From contig NC_067113.1 of assembly GCF_021347895.1 (NCBI RefSeq), positions 370,844 through 434,843 of the forward strand: a stretch of DNA of 64,000 nucleotides, given 5' to 3'. The notes beneath the pieces were generated by a model. The model made no database searches and was not told the DNA's origin. It saw nothing but the letters and a program-made list of their open reading frames with translations. Source of the DNA: Acanthochromis polyacanthus (lineage: Eukaryota > Chordata > Actinopteri > Pomacentridae). The position numbers were made by a program, and so were the translations under genes. The stretch's first letter is position 1, and each line of letters opens with the position of its first letter. Below, one piece after another: positions 12,321-22,561 of the stretch.

Positions 12321-12961
12321 TATTTAGTTCTCTTTTGTGTCTTTTTTTGTCTTTTGGCCCCCTCACACCACAACAAACCTTGTAATTGTAAGTAGGCAAC
12401 ACTCCAAAGATTTATCCAAATGGTAGTTTAAGTGTACTGAAACATGTCACTGATCTAGGATGAAGAGGATGAAACTGTGTCTGCTGCCTTTACAGAGGGG
12501 GATCCAGAAAGGCATAAAGAGGTATGTTACTCATAGTTCTCTTCTCATTCACATTTTGGGTGGAATATAAAGTGTGACATTTAGCCTACACTGAAGTATT
12601 GCACATTCTCATCCTTTTTAACAGAGCATGGCTGGACAGCAGCAGGATGGTCCCTCAGCTTCCACTGCACAGACTGACACAGTGAGATGGATGTTCAGGA
12701 AACACCAGAGCTTCATTCTGTGGAATTCATGTGCAACTGTATAATTTAATGTCCTCATGTATTCCCAGTTATCAGTAAAACAGATTTACAAACTGCATTT
12801 GCTGAGAAAAATCCAAAAAAACAGATTAGGAGGGCAGAGCTAGAAATTGAAATACTGGAGCACAAGTTAGAGGTGGGTGATGGTCACAGGTGAATTATGT
12901 TAACTATTGGAACATGAACTGAACTATCTTTTATTTGTAGGAAATAAAGAAGACCAAATGA
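11733..12961 (+). pseudogene. Harbinger Myb/SANT-like DNA-binding protein, frameshifted
   Basis: The likely start ATG at 11733 sits in CACCATGG. Exon 1 runs to a GC/GTAAGT donor at 11888 and reads YGEFEDVLRKKCNTAAAGKE, then after one frame change ENTAARINA, the signature of the Harbinger Myb/SANT module. A second one-base shift lies just upstream (FELEVLTHSYGE needs a change of frame). Further exons with good splice sites are 12459-12521 (acidic), 12625-12681, 12769-12872 (RRAELEIEILEHKLE, a short coiled coil) and 12941-12961, ending EIKKTK-stop. The role in the family is to bind element ends and bring the transposase to the nucleus. The shifts in exon 1 make this copy non-functional. Confidence 0.65.
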
Positions 12962-12969
12962 AATGTGTA

Positions 12970-13179
12970 TCATGTCTTTATTTGCTGTGGTGGTGATGAT
13001 GGTGACTTAAACTCTAAAGTGATTATTGCATACGGTGTCTCTGACTGCTCTGCTGTCCTGGATAGCTGCAGGTGGATGGGCTCATCATCTGGGTCTTCAG
13101 TTTGTAGGGCAGGGTGTTGCTGTCCTCTAATAGTGGTAATATTATGAAGAACACATGCCACAGTAATATCAGGGGTTAC
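12970..13179 (-). pseudogene. Harbinger transposase C-terminus
   Basis: The minus strand reads DITVACVLHNITTIRGQQ and then an acidic tail ending at a stop at 12970. The ACVLHN motif is the conserved C-terminal helix of Harbinger DDE nucleases. It should directly follow the segment ending TPERACD, but that segment lies on the opposite strand at 13185-13352. Confidence 0.7.
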
Positions 13180-13184
13180 CATGC

Positions 13185-13352
13185 CAACCCAGGCTGATGA
13201 CCTCATACCCTGACCCTGAACCAGGCCCCCAACAGAACTTCAACCGGACTCACTGCAGGACCAGAGCCCGGGTGGAGATGACCATAGGCCTGCTGAAAGC
13301 CCGTTTCCAGTGCCTACGTCACTGCAGGGTGACCCCTGAGAGGGCCTGTGAT
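13185..13352 (+). pseudogene. Harbinger transposase catalytic-end fragment, inverted
   Basis: The plus strand reads QPRLMTSYPDPEPGPQQNF, then NRTHCRTRARVEMTIGLLKA and FQCLRHCRVTPERACD. This is the last catalytic block of a Harbinger nuclease (the Glu lies in RVEMTIGLLKARF). It is in the opposite orientation to the C-terminus at 12970-13179, although the two should be contiguous. A local inversion of about 170 bp explains this. Confidence 0.7.
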
Positions 13353-13582
13353 TAGATTATATTAAAGGAGGGAGACAAGTGAATTATATTATGAAAATCT
13401 TTAGGCTGCTGACCATGCTGCAGTCTGGCTTTTGGAGCCTGGGTTTGGAGCAATGCATGGAATCCACTGTGAGTGTGTCTTGTTGCATAGTCTAATGCAT
13501 TGCAAAGAAAACATCTTGTAATGCAGGATTTTGAAAATACCATTTTAAACCATATTCTATTGCTTTTTTCTATTTATTTCAG

Positions 13583-16109
13583 ATTGGGAATGTTTGTCTC
13601 AAGATCGTGGGGGAAGCTGCACAAAGACATGTGATCTATAGTACCAGTACACCTTTATCTCACTTTTAGCCATAATGGTGGATGTGTAGTGATTATCTTT
13701 GACCGTGTTATCTTTAGGGAAAAGATGTTCACATTGCTGACCTCTACGCTGTGGCCACCTGGAAGGATCAACAAGTCAACCTGCTGCGCTGCTTGCCAGT
13801 ATGTTTCTTTTTGTTTTTGCTCCTGTGTATATGCATGTGTACTCATTTCTGCCAATACCTCTAGGATGACTTTAGGTCCAAAGACATCCTGCTGTTTCCA
13901 GCTTGGAGCAGGCAGGCAGGTAGAACTGACCACTATCTGCTCTGTGTGAGTGCACTTGGTGTTTCTAACCCTGTTTTTTTTATCTGATAGAAAATAACCG
14001 AGATTGATGTGATGTGTTTTCATGGATGATGACAACAACAACTGTCTATTGCAGGCTATATTGGTAGCTGAGAGACAGATACTCTTTCTGGACGCACTTC
14101 GCCCTGATGGTTTTGGAGATGATCTCTACCGAATCGTGTTTAGGTTGACACTAAAGAAATGAAAAATTGTTCTGGCCTTGTTCAATGGCCAAGTGGGTTC
14201 TTTGGCTAGATTGTCTAAAACGAGCCTCGTTCTCAGGCTAAAAGATCAGCAGGGAGCCTCGTTCTTAGGCTCCTCCTTTTTTCTTGCACACTTTAGATTT
14301 TTGTCTAATGTGTATTATCTACAATGCCAGATCGGTAGCGGCCTTCATTGACCCTGGATCCTGGACGGAAAAAATGGGAAGAGACCTTGAGGTATGCTTT
14401 CAATCTAAAATTTTGCAAGCACATCAAGTACATATTAATGCAAAAAAAAATGCAAATTTATGTGAGCTGTCTTCATTAAAGACACCTTTCCTTTTTTAGT
14501 TGTTTCCCTATCAGTCCTTGGGAAATTGCTGTGGCATCTTCATGCTGATGGTGAGCATTTTTTTTGCCCTTGCTTGAATATAATGTCTCAACATGTTAAA
14601 GGTTTATTTTTATTTTACAGTATGCTCTCTGCGTCTGCACCTCGTCTCCGCTGACATTCACAGAGGTAAGCTGTTTTAGAATGTACCACCAAAATACCAA
14701 TGCCAGTGTCCAATTTTTGATTTAGGTTATATTGTATTTGTCTTAAGGGAGAAATGCCAGCAATTCGACTGTGGTGGTGCATTCAGCTGATGGAGAGATT
14801 CTGCACAGAAGGGTATGGTTGGTACTAAAGACAAACTAGCCCTACTGGCATCATAGTCACAGTTCCAAGTGAATGTTGCTTACTGTAGTCATCTATATAT
14901 ATAACCCTGTGACTGGATGGTCTGAACAGAGCGGTAGTATACAAGTAGAGTGCATTCACAATGATATTACTTTTTAAAGGCATGGACATAGATTTGCCTT
15001 CTGGACAGAGGAAGCATCCCTTCTCCTCCAGGGAACTCTCCAGCCCATCTTCAGGGTGCCTTCGGCACCCTCTTCCAAGCCTTTGCCAAGTCCAATGGAA
15101 CAGGTGGAAGAGGACAACAATGAGGTAACCATTTGTAGAAATGTAACCACACAATGTTGATGGTGGGACTATTTATCGCTATATAGGTTTGGATGGATGG
15201 ATGGATGGATGGATGCATGGTGTCCATGGTGTCCATGTAATGTGATGTTCATGTTTTTGTTTAAAGGTTGAGGCTGACAGGTGCTTCTTGTTGGAGGTAA
15301 TGTTTTTAATTTCCTTTTTCTTTAAACACATAACTGGACATAACTGAATTAGTAAGTACAGTCACAGGCAGCTCCATCAGGGCAGAAAGAGGCATTATTG
15401 TGTAGTGAGTGAAGTAATTGTTATGAAAAACATTATTCAGTATACTTTGCATTTTCAGTGTGTACATTTCTGCAACTTAATGTACAAATTTTGTATCATC
15501 ATCGTCGACTCATCTACATTTTACAGTTGCCAACATGTGTCCTTGTGGACATATTGCAAGGAGCTGTCCTCAATGAAGGTGATGCTGCAATCTGCAGACT
15601 GGCTCTGGTGTGCTCCACTTTCAGAGACCTTGTGTCTACTGAATATTTCAGGAGGCAAGCACACTTTAAGTGGCTTCACAGTAAGTACTTCATTAAATAA
15701 TACAATGATACATGCAATTACTTTTTGCTGTTGTCACATATTTTTCACTAGCTGCATGTATATGTTTTTACTTTTTCTTTCTTTCCACAGGTGTTTGCAC
15801 ATGGAGCAGATTCTCTGCAAATTACAGAAAGGAGTACTGGAGAATGTACACCATCGAGATCTGCCAAGAATGTGGAGAGCAATATAAAGACATGCCACGA
15901 GGTATGCTAACTGTATAATCTTATATTTGTGTCATTACAGATACTGAAAATCTCACTGAAGAAAATAACGCTTAGAGGCCATTCTTCTGTTCTGTTCTGT
16001 TTTTTCTACAGGATATGTTGGCAGAGGGAAAAGAGGAGAAGTGCGAGCCTTTTATTCAGAGGAAAGCCATCCAGGCTTCTGCAGCCAATTTTGCAGCCAA
16101 ATGTGCTGA
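13583..16109 (+). CDS. Ulp1-type cysteine protease/F-box protein, 13 exons
   Basis: Exons: 13583-13630, 13718-13798, 13865-13945, 14055-14143, 14331-14391, 14500-14550, 14621-14665, 14748-14812, 14980-15124, 15267-15296, 15527-15680, 15791-15901, 16012-16109. They sum to 1059 nt, an open frame of 352 codons plus TGA, with matching phases and GT-AG at every intron. The C48 (Ulp1/SENP) triad is visible: His in DHYLLC (exon 3), Asp in ILFLDAL (exon 4), and Gln and Cys in YQSLGNCCGIFMLM (exon 6). An F-box-like segment follows in exon 11 (LPTCVLVDILQGAVL ... LALVCSTFRDLVS), then a Cys cluster (ICQECGEQY ... GFCSQFCSQMC) that could bind zinc. No start codon is assigned, so the 5' end is uncertain. 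AATAAA lies at 16324-16329. Transposon-associated Ulp1-like proteases are known; the host element is not identified. It could be a domesticated gene or a recent element passenger. Confidence 0.7.
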
Positions 16110-16345
16110 AATCAATCAATCAGTTACTTCTGTGCTATTTGTGGTTTACAGAAAAAAAAATTGGATTTTTGGACTTGTGTGATTGTGTAAACCTGCATAA
16201 GGTTGTGGGCTGGCCCTAAAAAGCGACTCCTTCCCTGCTGCTTGGTTTCTTTCCTCAGCGCCATGGCACCAGCTCCTCAGATTTCAGCATCCATTGTTTA
16301 TTTCTTTTCATGTTTTGTACATTAATAAATCCCCTTTTATTTTTG
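16110..16345 (+). terminator. 3' UTR and poly(A) signal of the Ulp1/F-box gene
   Basis: Short non-coding sequence after the TGA at 16107-16109, with AATAAA at 16324-16329. This supports a transcription unit that ends before the next mobile element. Confidence 0.5.
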
Positions 16346-16470
16346 CAATCAAAAATGTCATGTGTCATATCCTGAGAACATTACAACTTTGACCCATAAC
16401 ATTCTGCATGTATTGATGCAGGTAGATAACACACAGACATTATATAACATGCTTTGGAGGTGTGTGGCTG

Positions 16471-17044
16471 TAGCCTAGCCATGCTACACCCATGTTTCTG
16501 ATGGCACAAGGGTCTAGGGAAGCACCACAGGGAGGGAGGCGGGCTAAAAGGTTGTCTATCAAATCCCTCTGCAGCAATTGGGTAGGTAAACAACCAATCA
16601 ACGCAACGAATAGGCTGACATAGTTCCGAGAGTACCGGCGGATTGTGGCTAAGTCCCGTTAGCTTCCCAACCAGCGGAGCCGCAGAGCCAACTGGTATAT
16701 TAAGGATTTGCCATATCCCATCGGCATAAATCCCAATACGTCTTTCTTCTCAATGAAACACTTCAGTGCCGTCCTTTGTTTATCTTTCAAGTTGAATTTT
16801 AGCTTCAAATCTTTAAGGGCTGTGGCCAAAGCCGAGTCGAAAGATAACTGTTTATTGTGCGCTGGTTGTTTCTGTCAGAATCTGTCGTCACTTCGTTACG
16901 CCCGCCTTCTGACTCTACACTTCATGGTGATTGGTCCGGCCAGTTTTAGGAGAATCCAGCCTCGAGCCTTATGGAGGGTAACTAGACCCACCCTGGCAGA
17001 GAATTAAATTCGTTGCCGTGGGTTGTCTAGCACGGCTAGGATAG
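16471..17044 (-). mobile_element. Short element with RecQ-like helicase fragment, copy 1
   Basis: A 574-bp unit bounded by TAGCCTAGCCATGCTACAC on the left and, read inward from the right, CTATCCTAGCCGTGCTAGAC. It is flanked by an 8-bp target duplication TGTGGCTG (16463-16470, 17045-17052). The minus strand holds an open stretch reading LKDLKLKFNLKDKQRTALKC, which ends near a degraded Walker A site; the corresponding motif in copy 2 is FGLMPTGYGKSLIYQLAP. TIRs plus an 8-bp duplication fit hAT- or P-type mobilisation. The helicase piece is far too short to work alone. Copy 2 is at 34616-35186 in the opposite orientation. Confidence 0.75.
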
Positions 17045-17052
17045 TGTGGCTG

Positions 17053-17456
17053 CCCTTTGTGCACCCTTCCCAGGCCAGGTTTCATTTTCCCTGCCCCGCG
17101 GAGGGTGCACCATGGGCGGCCACACACCTCCAGAGCATCCCCCCTTGACATTTTGAAAAGTCAGAGAACCATGATTTTGACCGGGTGGTGCCGCACTCTG
17201 GCCGGGGACGGTGGCCCAAAATCCTCCTGCTAGCTAGCCTGTCACATCGCCAACTGGTTACTGAAATTGAACGATAGTTTAAATAAAGTTTTTAAGGTGA
17301 AGTAAATGTGCACTTGCGCAGTACGGATCGTGTAGGTTTTTTTTCGGGTATGGTTAAAATGCCGTAAAGTGCATTGAAATACGAGTAGCGGAAGTGACGT
17401 ACTTTTCGCACATGCGCAGTACAAATCAGGTTTCCGGGACGGATCGGGTAGTGACA
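17053..17456. other. Intergenic, nothing recognised
   Basis: GC-richer non-coding sequence. A short palindrome around GGGTGCACC lies near 17060-17115. No gene could be read. Confidence 0.35.
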
Positions 17457-17628
17457 ATGGGAGACGCCAGCGTGTCGTCATTTGCTATGGTCACATGGTA
17501 CAAGACTGCTACTGGTTGGCAAGAACCGGCAGTAACATAACGGCTTGCTACGAGAATGATATCGGGATTGAAACAAATACGTAAAGTTATCACTTTTCAT
17601 GAATGAAATTGCACATGTATTTACCACA

Positions 17629-17808
17629 ATGGTAATAGCGTGTGTAGTTGTTGGTTGTACGAAGCGTTTTGAGAAGGGATCAGGCTTGAAATTTCACCGA
17701 ATACTGATTTCAGGAGAGAGAAGATGGCGGTGGCTTCAGCCATCAACAGGAAAACTTGTACCCCAGTAAGCAGCAGAGATCGTGTCTGTGGCTCCCACTT
17801 TTCTTCAG
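17629..17808 (+). pseudogene. THAP zinc-finger domain exon, frameshifted
   Basis: It starts at an ATG in CACAATGG and reads MVIACVVVGCTKRFEKGSGL, then KFHRI. After a frame change inside GAAGATGGCGGTGGC it continues ASAINRKTCTP and SSRDRVCGSHFSS to a donor at 17809 (CAG/GTAAAA). The C2CH ligands (C-x4-C ... C-x2-H) and the FHRI, W and HF landmarks of a THAP finger can be seen. THAP domains are DNA-binding modules of P-type transposases and of host THAP proteins. No following exon was identified, and the frame change makes this copy suspect. Confidence 0.6.
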
Positions 17809-18267
17809 GTAAAATATTCAACAGTTTAGCATGTTCAGTATGTCCAACTTTGAGCTTATTTACCAAAAGATATTGATTTAGTGTCGCATCCTTCGCGTGA
17901 AGCGATCTCTACACTTTCGGTTTGGTTCAGTGTTGTCATGTGTTACTGATCGCTTTTTAGGCGATGAAAGTATACTAAAGTCGAATGAAGCATATTCAAT
18001 AACATCTCCTTAAGCCAGCAGCCTCCTGTTTGTAACCATATTTGTTTCTGTATGTGTCTAGCGATCGTTTTTTTAGAATTGTTCTATTTTCGATCACCAA
18101 TGCTGTGGGTCTGTTACTGTTACATAGAAGCCATACTGCAGACAAAAAAATACAGCAACTTCTTGACGTTTCTTTGACATCTTGTTGAAGATTAACAGAA
18201 GATATATTATTTTTAATTCATAATTATATATTTTTGGGTGGGTGAACTGCCCAGTGGTGTCAATCAA

Positions 18268-18477
18268 TTAAAAATAAATGTCGGTGAAGGAAATGTCCGG
18301 CCACAATGAAGGATCAGCAACCCACCCAGTCTTCAAATTGTAGGGATCTGGCAAGGCTTTACTGTTTCCCTGATATCTCAGCTTACTCACGTATATTTGT
18401 CGGGCCTCAGGTGATAAGGATTGAGCATAATCGGACAATTTCACGGAAGGATAGTTCGCATTGTTGTCATCAGCCAT
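18268..18477 (-). pseudogene. N-terminal exon of fish SWIM/YqaJ-type element protein (likely)
   Basis: The minus strand reads MADDNNANYPSVKLSDYAQS and then SPEARQIYVSKLRY, LPDPYNLKTGWVADPSLWPD and ISFTDIYF before a stop. From memory, this resembles the start of large fish proteins with a SWIM zinc finger and a YqaJ-like nuclease, which occur in repeated copies. Nothing of those later domains is present here. An in-frame upstream ATG lies at 18501. The assignment is tentative. Confidence 0.4.
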
Positions 18478-18562
18478 TGTTCCTCTGGTTCCTCTTGCCA
18501 ACCAGCGCAGTAATCACGTGACTTCGTGACGTCACTGTTTGTAAACACTGGCGTCTCCCATA

Positions 18563-19440
18563 CACAAATCCACACGGTCTTGCACTCAAAATGGCGACTG
18601 CACTCTATTCTTTTGGTTTACACCGCATTTCAACCAATCAAGTGACTCTGGCCTGCCTCCCAGGCCAAAACGGCCAACCGTAGCCGAGACTGACCGATCT
18701 GGACCTACCTCATTTCGTCAGTAAATTTTGAGCAAATCACGTCGGTGGAAATGTTTGACTGACAGGGCTTGTAGCCAATGAGCCTGCTGAATAGCAGGAT
18801 ATAAATAGAGCCTCTGCCAGCAGGGTTCTGTGACTTTTCACACCTCGGCTGCAGCCTCTCTGTCTCCCTCCCAGTCTCTCTGTCTGGTACACACTGGAGC
18901 TGCTCTGAAGTGCTTTTTTTGAGTTCTTTATGAGTTTTTGGAGTGAAAATAATGTGAAAACGGGCTGAAAAACGAACATATACCATTTTTGCCCAGGGTG
19001 TGCAGAGGGTGTATAGAGGGTGTCCAAAATTGACAGCGCCTGGCCATAGCAGTACAAATACATGTGTGAAACACTCATTTCTTGTAGTATTGCTCTGAAA
19101 TTTTGACCTGAACTATGTAAGACCCTAGGCTGTTGCCTTTTTGTGTTTTCAAGCTCTCACAGTGCTGCCACACTTATTTTCAGGTGTTTTATTAGGGAAA
19201 AAATTTAGGCGAAAATAAAATTCATCCTAATTCAATGTGTTCCAACATAAAATACTCCGTGCCAGTAGCACCTAGAGTAATTCTGACTGCACTGGGTGAA
19301 AATTCAGGTTGTCAGCTTTCAAAGAAGACCCAAACCATGCCTGTACTCCAAACAGTTAAAGAACAGCATTCAATTTACTTTCCGTACATCTTCAGTAGAA
19401 ATTTCAGGCAAAAATTGACTGTATTTTATGGGGTTTAAAT
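18563..19440 (+). repeat. 0.85-kb direct repeat, copy 1, promoter-like
   Basis: It is paired with 20282-21170 in the same orientation. Order: CAAAATGG, CCAAT (18634-18638), AGCAAATCACG (octamer-like), CCAAT (18775-18779), TATAAATA (18800-18807), a CT-rich stretch, then a strongly conserved tail (about 19055-19435). No long open frame is shared by the two copies. The tail is more alike between copies than the CCAAT/TATA half. Confidence 0.7.
18634..18807 (+). promoter_or_regulatory. CCAAT-CCAAT-TATA array, copy 1
   Basis: Two CCAAT boxes (18634, 18775) and a TATAAATA (18800) lie 21 bases after the second CCAAT box. The same order and spacing (22 bases) occur in copy 2. It looks like an RNA polymerase II core promoter. 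No product could be assigned. Confidence 0.45.
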
Positions 19441-20281
19441 GTTCTTATAGATAAGTTACACTGAAAAGTAGTCCAAATATTTTTGGCTTCAGTGTTCAAT
19501 ACAAGGAGGTAACTAAATTATGTGTTGAAAAAAAAAATAACAAAAAAGCAACTATATTCATTGTAGAGTCTGACAGGTCGAGAAATATTTGCTCCACTAG
19601 ACAACAGACATAGTCAGGAGACAGACACTTACACACATACACAAACACAGGTACATTTCTGGAATAAATTAATACATATCAGAACATTGACTATAATGCC
19701 GATAGGGATGGCAAACATCAATTATACCAAGAGCAATGGGATATGAACCACAGCCTTGTAATTTTACACACTGCTATGTTTATAAAGTAGAAGTACATTG
19801 TAGGCTTGAAAGAAAATTTATAAATCAGTATAATTAAAGTACGCCGGCCCGCGGGCGGGCCGTTTTTACGCTTTTTTTTAAATAGAAGGACACTGCAAAC
19901 ACGATTATACAAACACTATACACACATAGAAAGCTGAGATTCTCATGAATCCGCCGGTATAAACCACTTTCAGATGTGATTACCACAGCGGGTAATATAA
20001 ACACATTTATCCAACAAACAACAAGTCATGTAAACGTGCACAGCTCACCTGTCGACGCAGTTTGGACGCTCGTTTCTGGTCATAAAAGAAGATAATCCAC
20101 AAAAACCGGCCAGAACCCAAGCTTAGCCATCCAGAGGAAACAATCCAGTATAATACTTTGGCCAAAACATGTCTCGAAATAAGTAAAAAATCCAGAAAAC
20201 GATCGGCTCCGTGCGCGTGCACGCGGCGCGTGGTGGCACTGTGCGTTTCATATTCACTGCATCTTTCTATTATAACTTTAT
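19441..20281. other. Spacer between the two 0.85-kb direct repeats
   Basis: Unique AT-rich sequence. A GC-rich palindromic block GCCGGCCCGCGGGCGGGCCG lies at 19843-19862, and a CGTGCGCGTGCACGCG block near 20210-20226. No gene was seen. Confidence 0.5.
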
Positions 20282-21170
20282 CATACACGGTCGTATTCCC
20301 TTTGTTCGCGATTCAAAATGGATACTGGACGCTTCTCTACCGCTTCAAACCGAACTTCAACCAATCAGATGACTCGTTTCCGCCTACTTCGGCGATATAG
20401 CCAACCATGGCCGAGTCTGACAGATATCGATTACATCACTTGATTGACTTGTTTCTCAGCAAATCACGCCGGAGGAAACGTTAGATTGACAGGCCTGGTA
20501 GCCAATGAGCTTGCTGAATGGCTTGAATATAAATCCCGCCTCTGCCAGCGGCTTTATATGATATTTCATTCGTGAGCTCCGGGCTCCACCTGCTGTTTCT
20601 CTGTATTCCTCTCAATCTGTGTGTGTGATCGACACTGAAGCCTATCTGAAGTGATTTTTTGAGTTCTTTATGAGTTTTTGGAATGAAAATAATGTGAAAA
20701 TTAAGTGAAAATGAATTTATACCATTCTGTAGAGAGTGTGCACAGTGTATAAAGATTGTATCCAACATTGACAGGGGCGGAGCATATCAGTACAAATACA
20801 TGTGTGAAACACTCATTTCTTGTAGTATTGCTCTGAAATTTTGACCTGAACTATGTAAGACCCCAGGCTTTTGCAATATTGTGTTTTCAAGCTCTTTCAG
20901 TGCTGCCACACTGATTTTCAGGTGTTTTATTAGGGAAAAATGTAGGCGAGAAAAAAATTCATCCTAATTCAGTGTGTGCCAACATGAAATACTCTGTGCC
21001 AGTAGCACCTAGAGTAATTCTGACTGCACTGGGTGAAAATTCAGGTTGTCAGCTTTCAAATGAGACCCCAACCATGCATGTACTCCAAACAGTTCAAGAA
21101 CAGCATTCAATTTACTTTCTGTAAATCTCAGTAGAAATTTCGGGCGGAAATTGCCTGGACCTTAAAGGGA
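20282..21170 (+). repeat. 0.85-kb direct repeat, copy 2, promoter-like
   Basis: Second copy of the unit at 18563-19440, with CCAAT at 20361-20365 and 20502-20506, TATAAAT at 20528-20534, and the same conserved tail (about 20795-21150). Divergence is uneven: high before the TATA box and low in the tail. Confidence 0.7.
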
Positions 21171-21449
21171 TAACCTTGGATGCATTCCAGGACTGCACCA
21201 TCCGACCAAGTCCAATCTCTGCTACCTGACATGTAAGTGTGGAGACATAGTATCGTGTCAAGTTGTCCTCCATGTCAAGTTCCTCCTACGAGCTGGATGA
21301 GAGCCGTTTTCAGTGGGTAGTTCACTCTGTTGTTGACTTCTGGCCACATCCTTTCAACAATATGATTCTGGAATTTCAACAGAGCAAAAACAAAAAGTTA
21401 AATTTACTTTCAGTTATGACTGTCATTACTTGCAGCTAATACTGAAGCC

Positions 21450-22150
21450 GAATAGGATGGGCAACCGGCAGTCCAGGGGCCGCACACGGCTCATGCCCTC
21501 ACTTGAAGTGGCCCTCAGATTATTTTTGAAAATTATAAAAATGTGTCCTCTGTGGTGCTGAATCAGTTGTAATGACACACCTGGTCACTACAGTGCATTT
21601 CCAACTATCCCTCTTCATCAGTCTTCCCAACTAATGAGGAAGAGATGTTGTGCCATGGATAAGAGCGGAGGAAAGAGAAAACTTGATTGAGATAGTAGTG
21701 TGTTCCAGGGTCCAAGTTTTCCATGCCATGCAGCCATTGATAGCCCTCTCTCTCTCTCTCTCTCCCTCTCTCTCCCTCTCTCCCTTTCTCCCTTTCTCCC
21801 TCCCTTTTCAGAGTTGTATCTGCAACCTGCAGTCAGATCTGTTCTTTCAAGCTAGGCGCAATGTGTAGAGAATTATGTTTTGGAGTCAGACAAATCACAA
21901 TGAGTCGTTATTTTTTGTTTATTTCAAACCTTTTCTATCCGGATTTATCAAAAAGGAGTACAACTGTCATACATGCATTTGAGTATGGAATATGCCAAAT
22001 TACTGTGCACTATATGTTTGGTCAATAAACATATACAAACATAATTAAAACAGCAGTTTTCATATCTGGTTAAGAGTGCAGTCCTATGTGGCCCTCTGTT
22101 AATGTCTAAGAAAAATTGTGGCCCCTGCCATTATTTAAGTTGATTCATTT
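21450..22150. mobile_element. hAT-type non-autonomous relic
   Basis: The left part reads GATGGGCAACCGGCAGTCCA followed by GGGGCCGCACACGG and GTGGCCCTCAG. The right part has GTGGCCCTCTG and GTGGCCCCTGCC. These GGCC-rich ends are typical of a common vertebrate hAT MITE. A CT microsatellite lies inside (about 21745-21805). Exact ends and target duplication are not clear. Confidence 0.4.
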
Positions 22151-22561
22151 GGTGGTTTTTACACATGGTAAGTAGGATTCCCAAGCAGAAGAAAGACGGG
22201 AACTGAACTTAACAGCATGAGCTGCCTTGACACCTGCTGGTCACTTTATATACCTACTTTCAGCACGCCTCTTCGGCCTCTTCTTGGGTGTTTAATTGCC
22301 GATAAATAGGCTATCTTTCGCTCATTCAATCAATAAATAGCCTACTTTCGTGCAAACCCTGTACTATGTACACCACTTGCTTTGATTTAGAATTAGGGGA
22401 AGTGCAGTGGGGGCAGGCAATACAATGAAAGTCAGTTTGTCTATGCCTGCGAGCGCAAGAGCTTTATTGTGATGGGCAGGGGCTTTATTGTGCACCGGCG
22501 GGCTCGGAAGCCCTGCCCACCAATTAAAGGAAATATGGAGTCGTATTTTCATTTTGGGGGT

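Larger units (their letters stand above)
11580..13352. mobile_element. PIF/Harbinger transposon relic with convergent ORFs
   Basis: The unit shows the two-gene Harbinger plan: a Myb/SANT-like DNA-binding protein on the plus strand (11733-12961) and a DDE transposase end on the minus strand. Their stop codons face each other only 8 bases apart (12961 and 12970). The left end (about 11585-11660) has AACTC/GAGTT-rich terminal-like sequence similar to the foldback at 23419-23462. The right part is rearranged and the N-terminal two thirds of the transposase is missing. Confidence 0.65.
17457..18562. repeat. Inverted repeat enclosing THAP and adenine-rich ORF fragments
   Basis: The plus-strand segment starting near 17457 (GGGAGACGCCAGCGT ... 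CTACTGGTTGGCAAGAACC) recurs in inverse orientation ending near 18562 (GGGAGACGCCAGTGT ... CTGCGCTGGTTGGCAAGAG on the minus strand). The arms are imperfect and roughly 80-90 bp. They enclose the THAP fragment and the fragment at 18268-18477. This could be the terminal inverted repeat of a 1.1-kb element or two related promoters facing each other. Confidence 0.5.

Noticed and set aside
18563..21170. Pair of direct repeats as LTRs of a retroelement
   Set aside because: No TG...CA ends, primer-binding site, polypurine tract or flanking duplication was seen, and the 0.84-kb spacer has no coding content.
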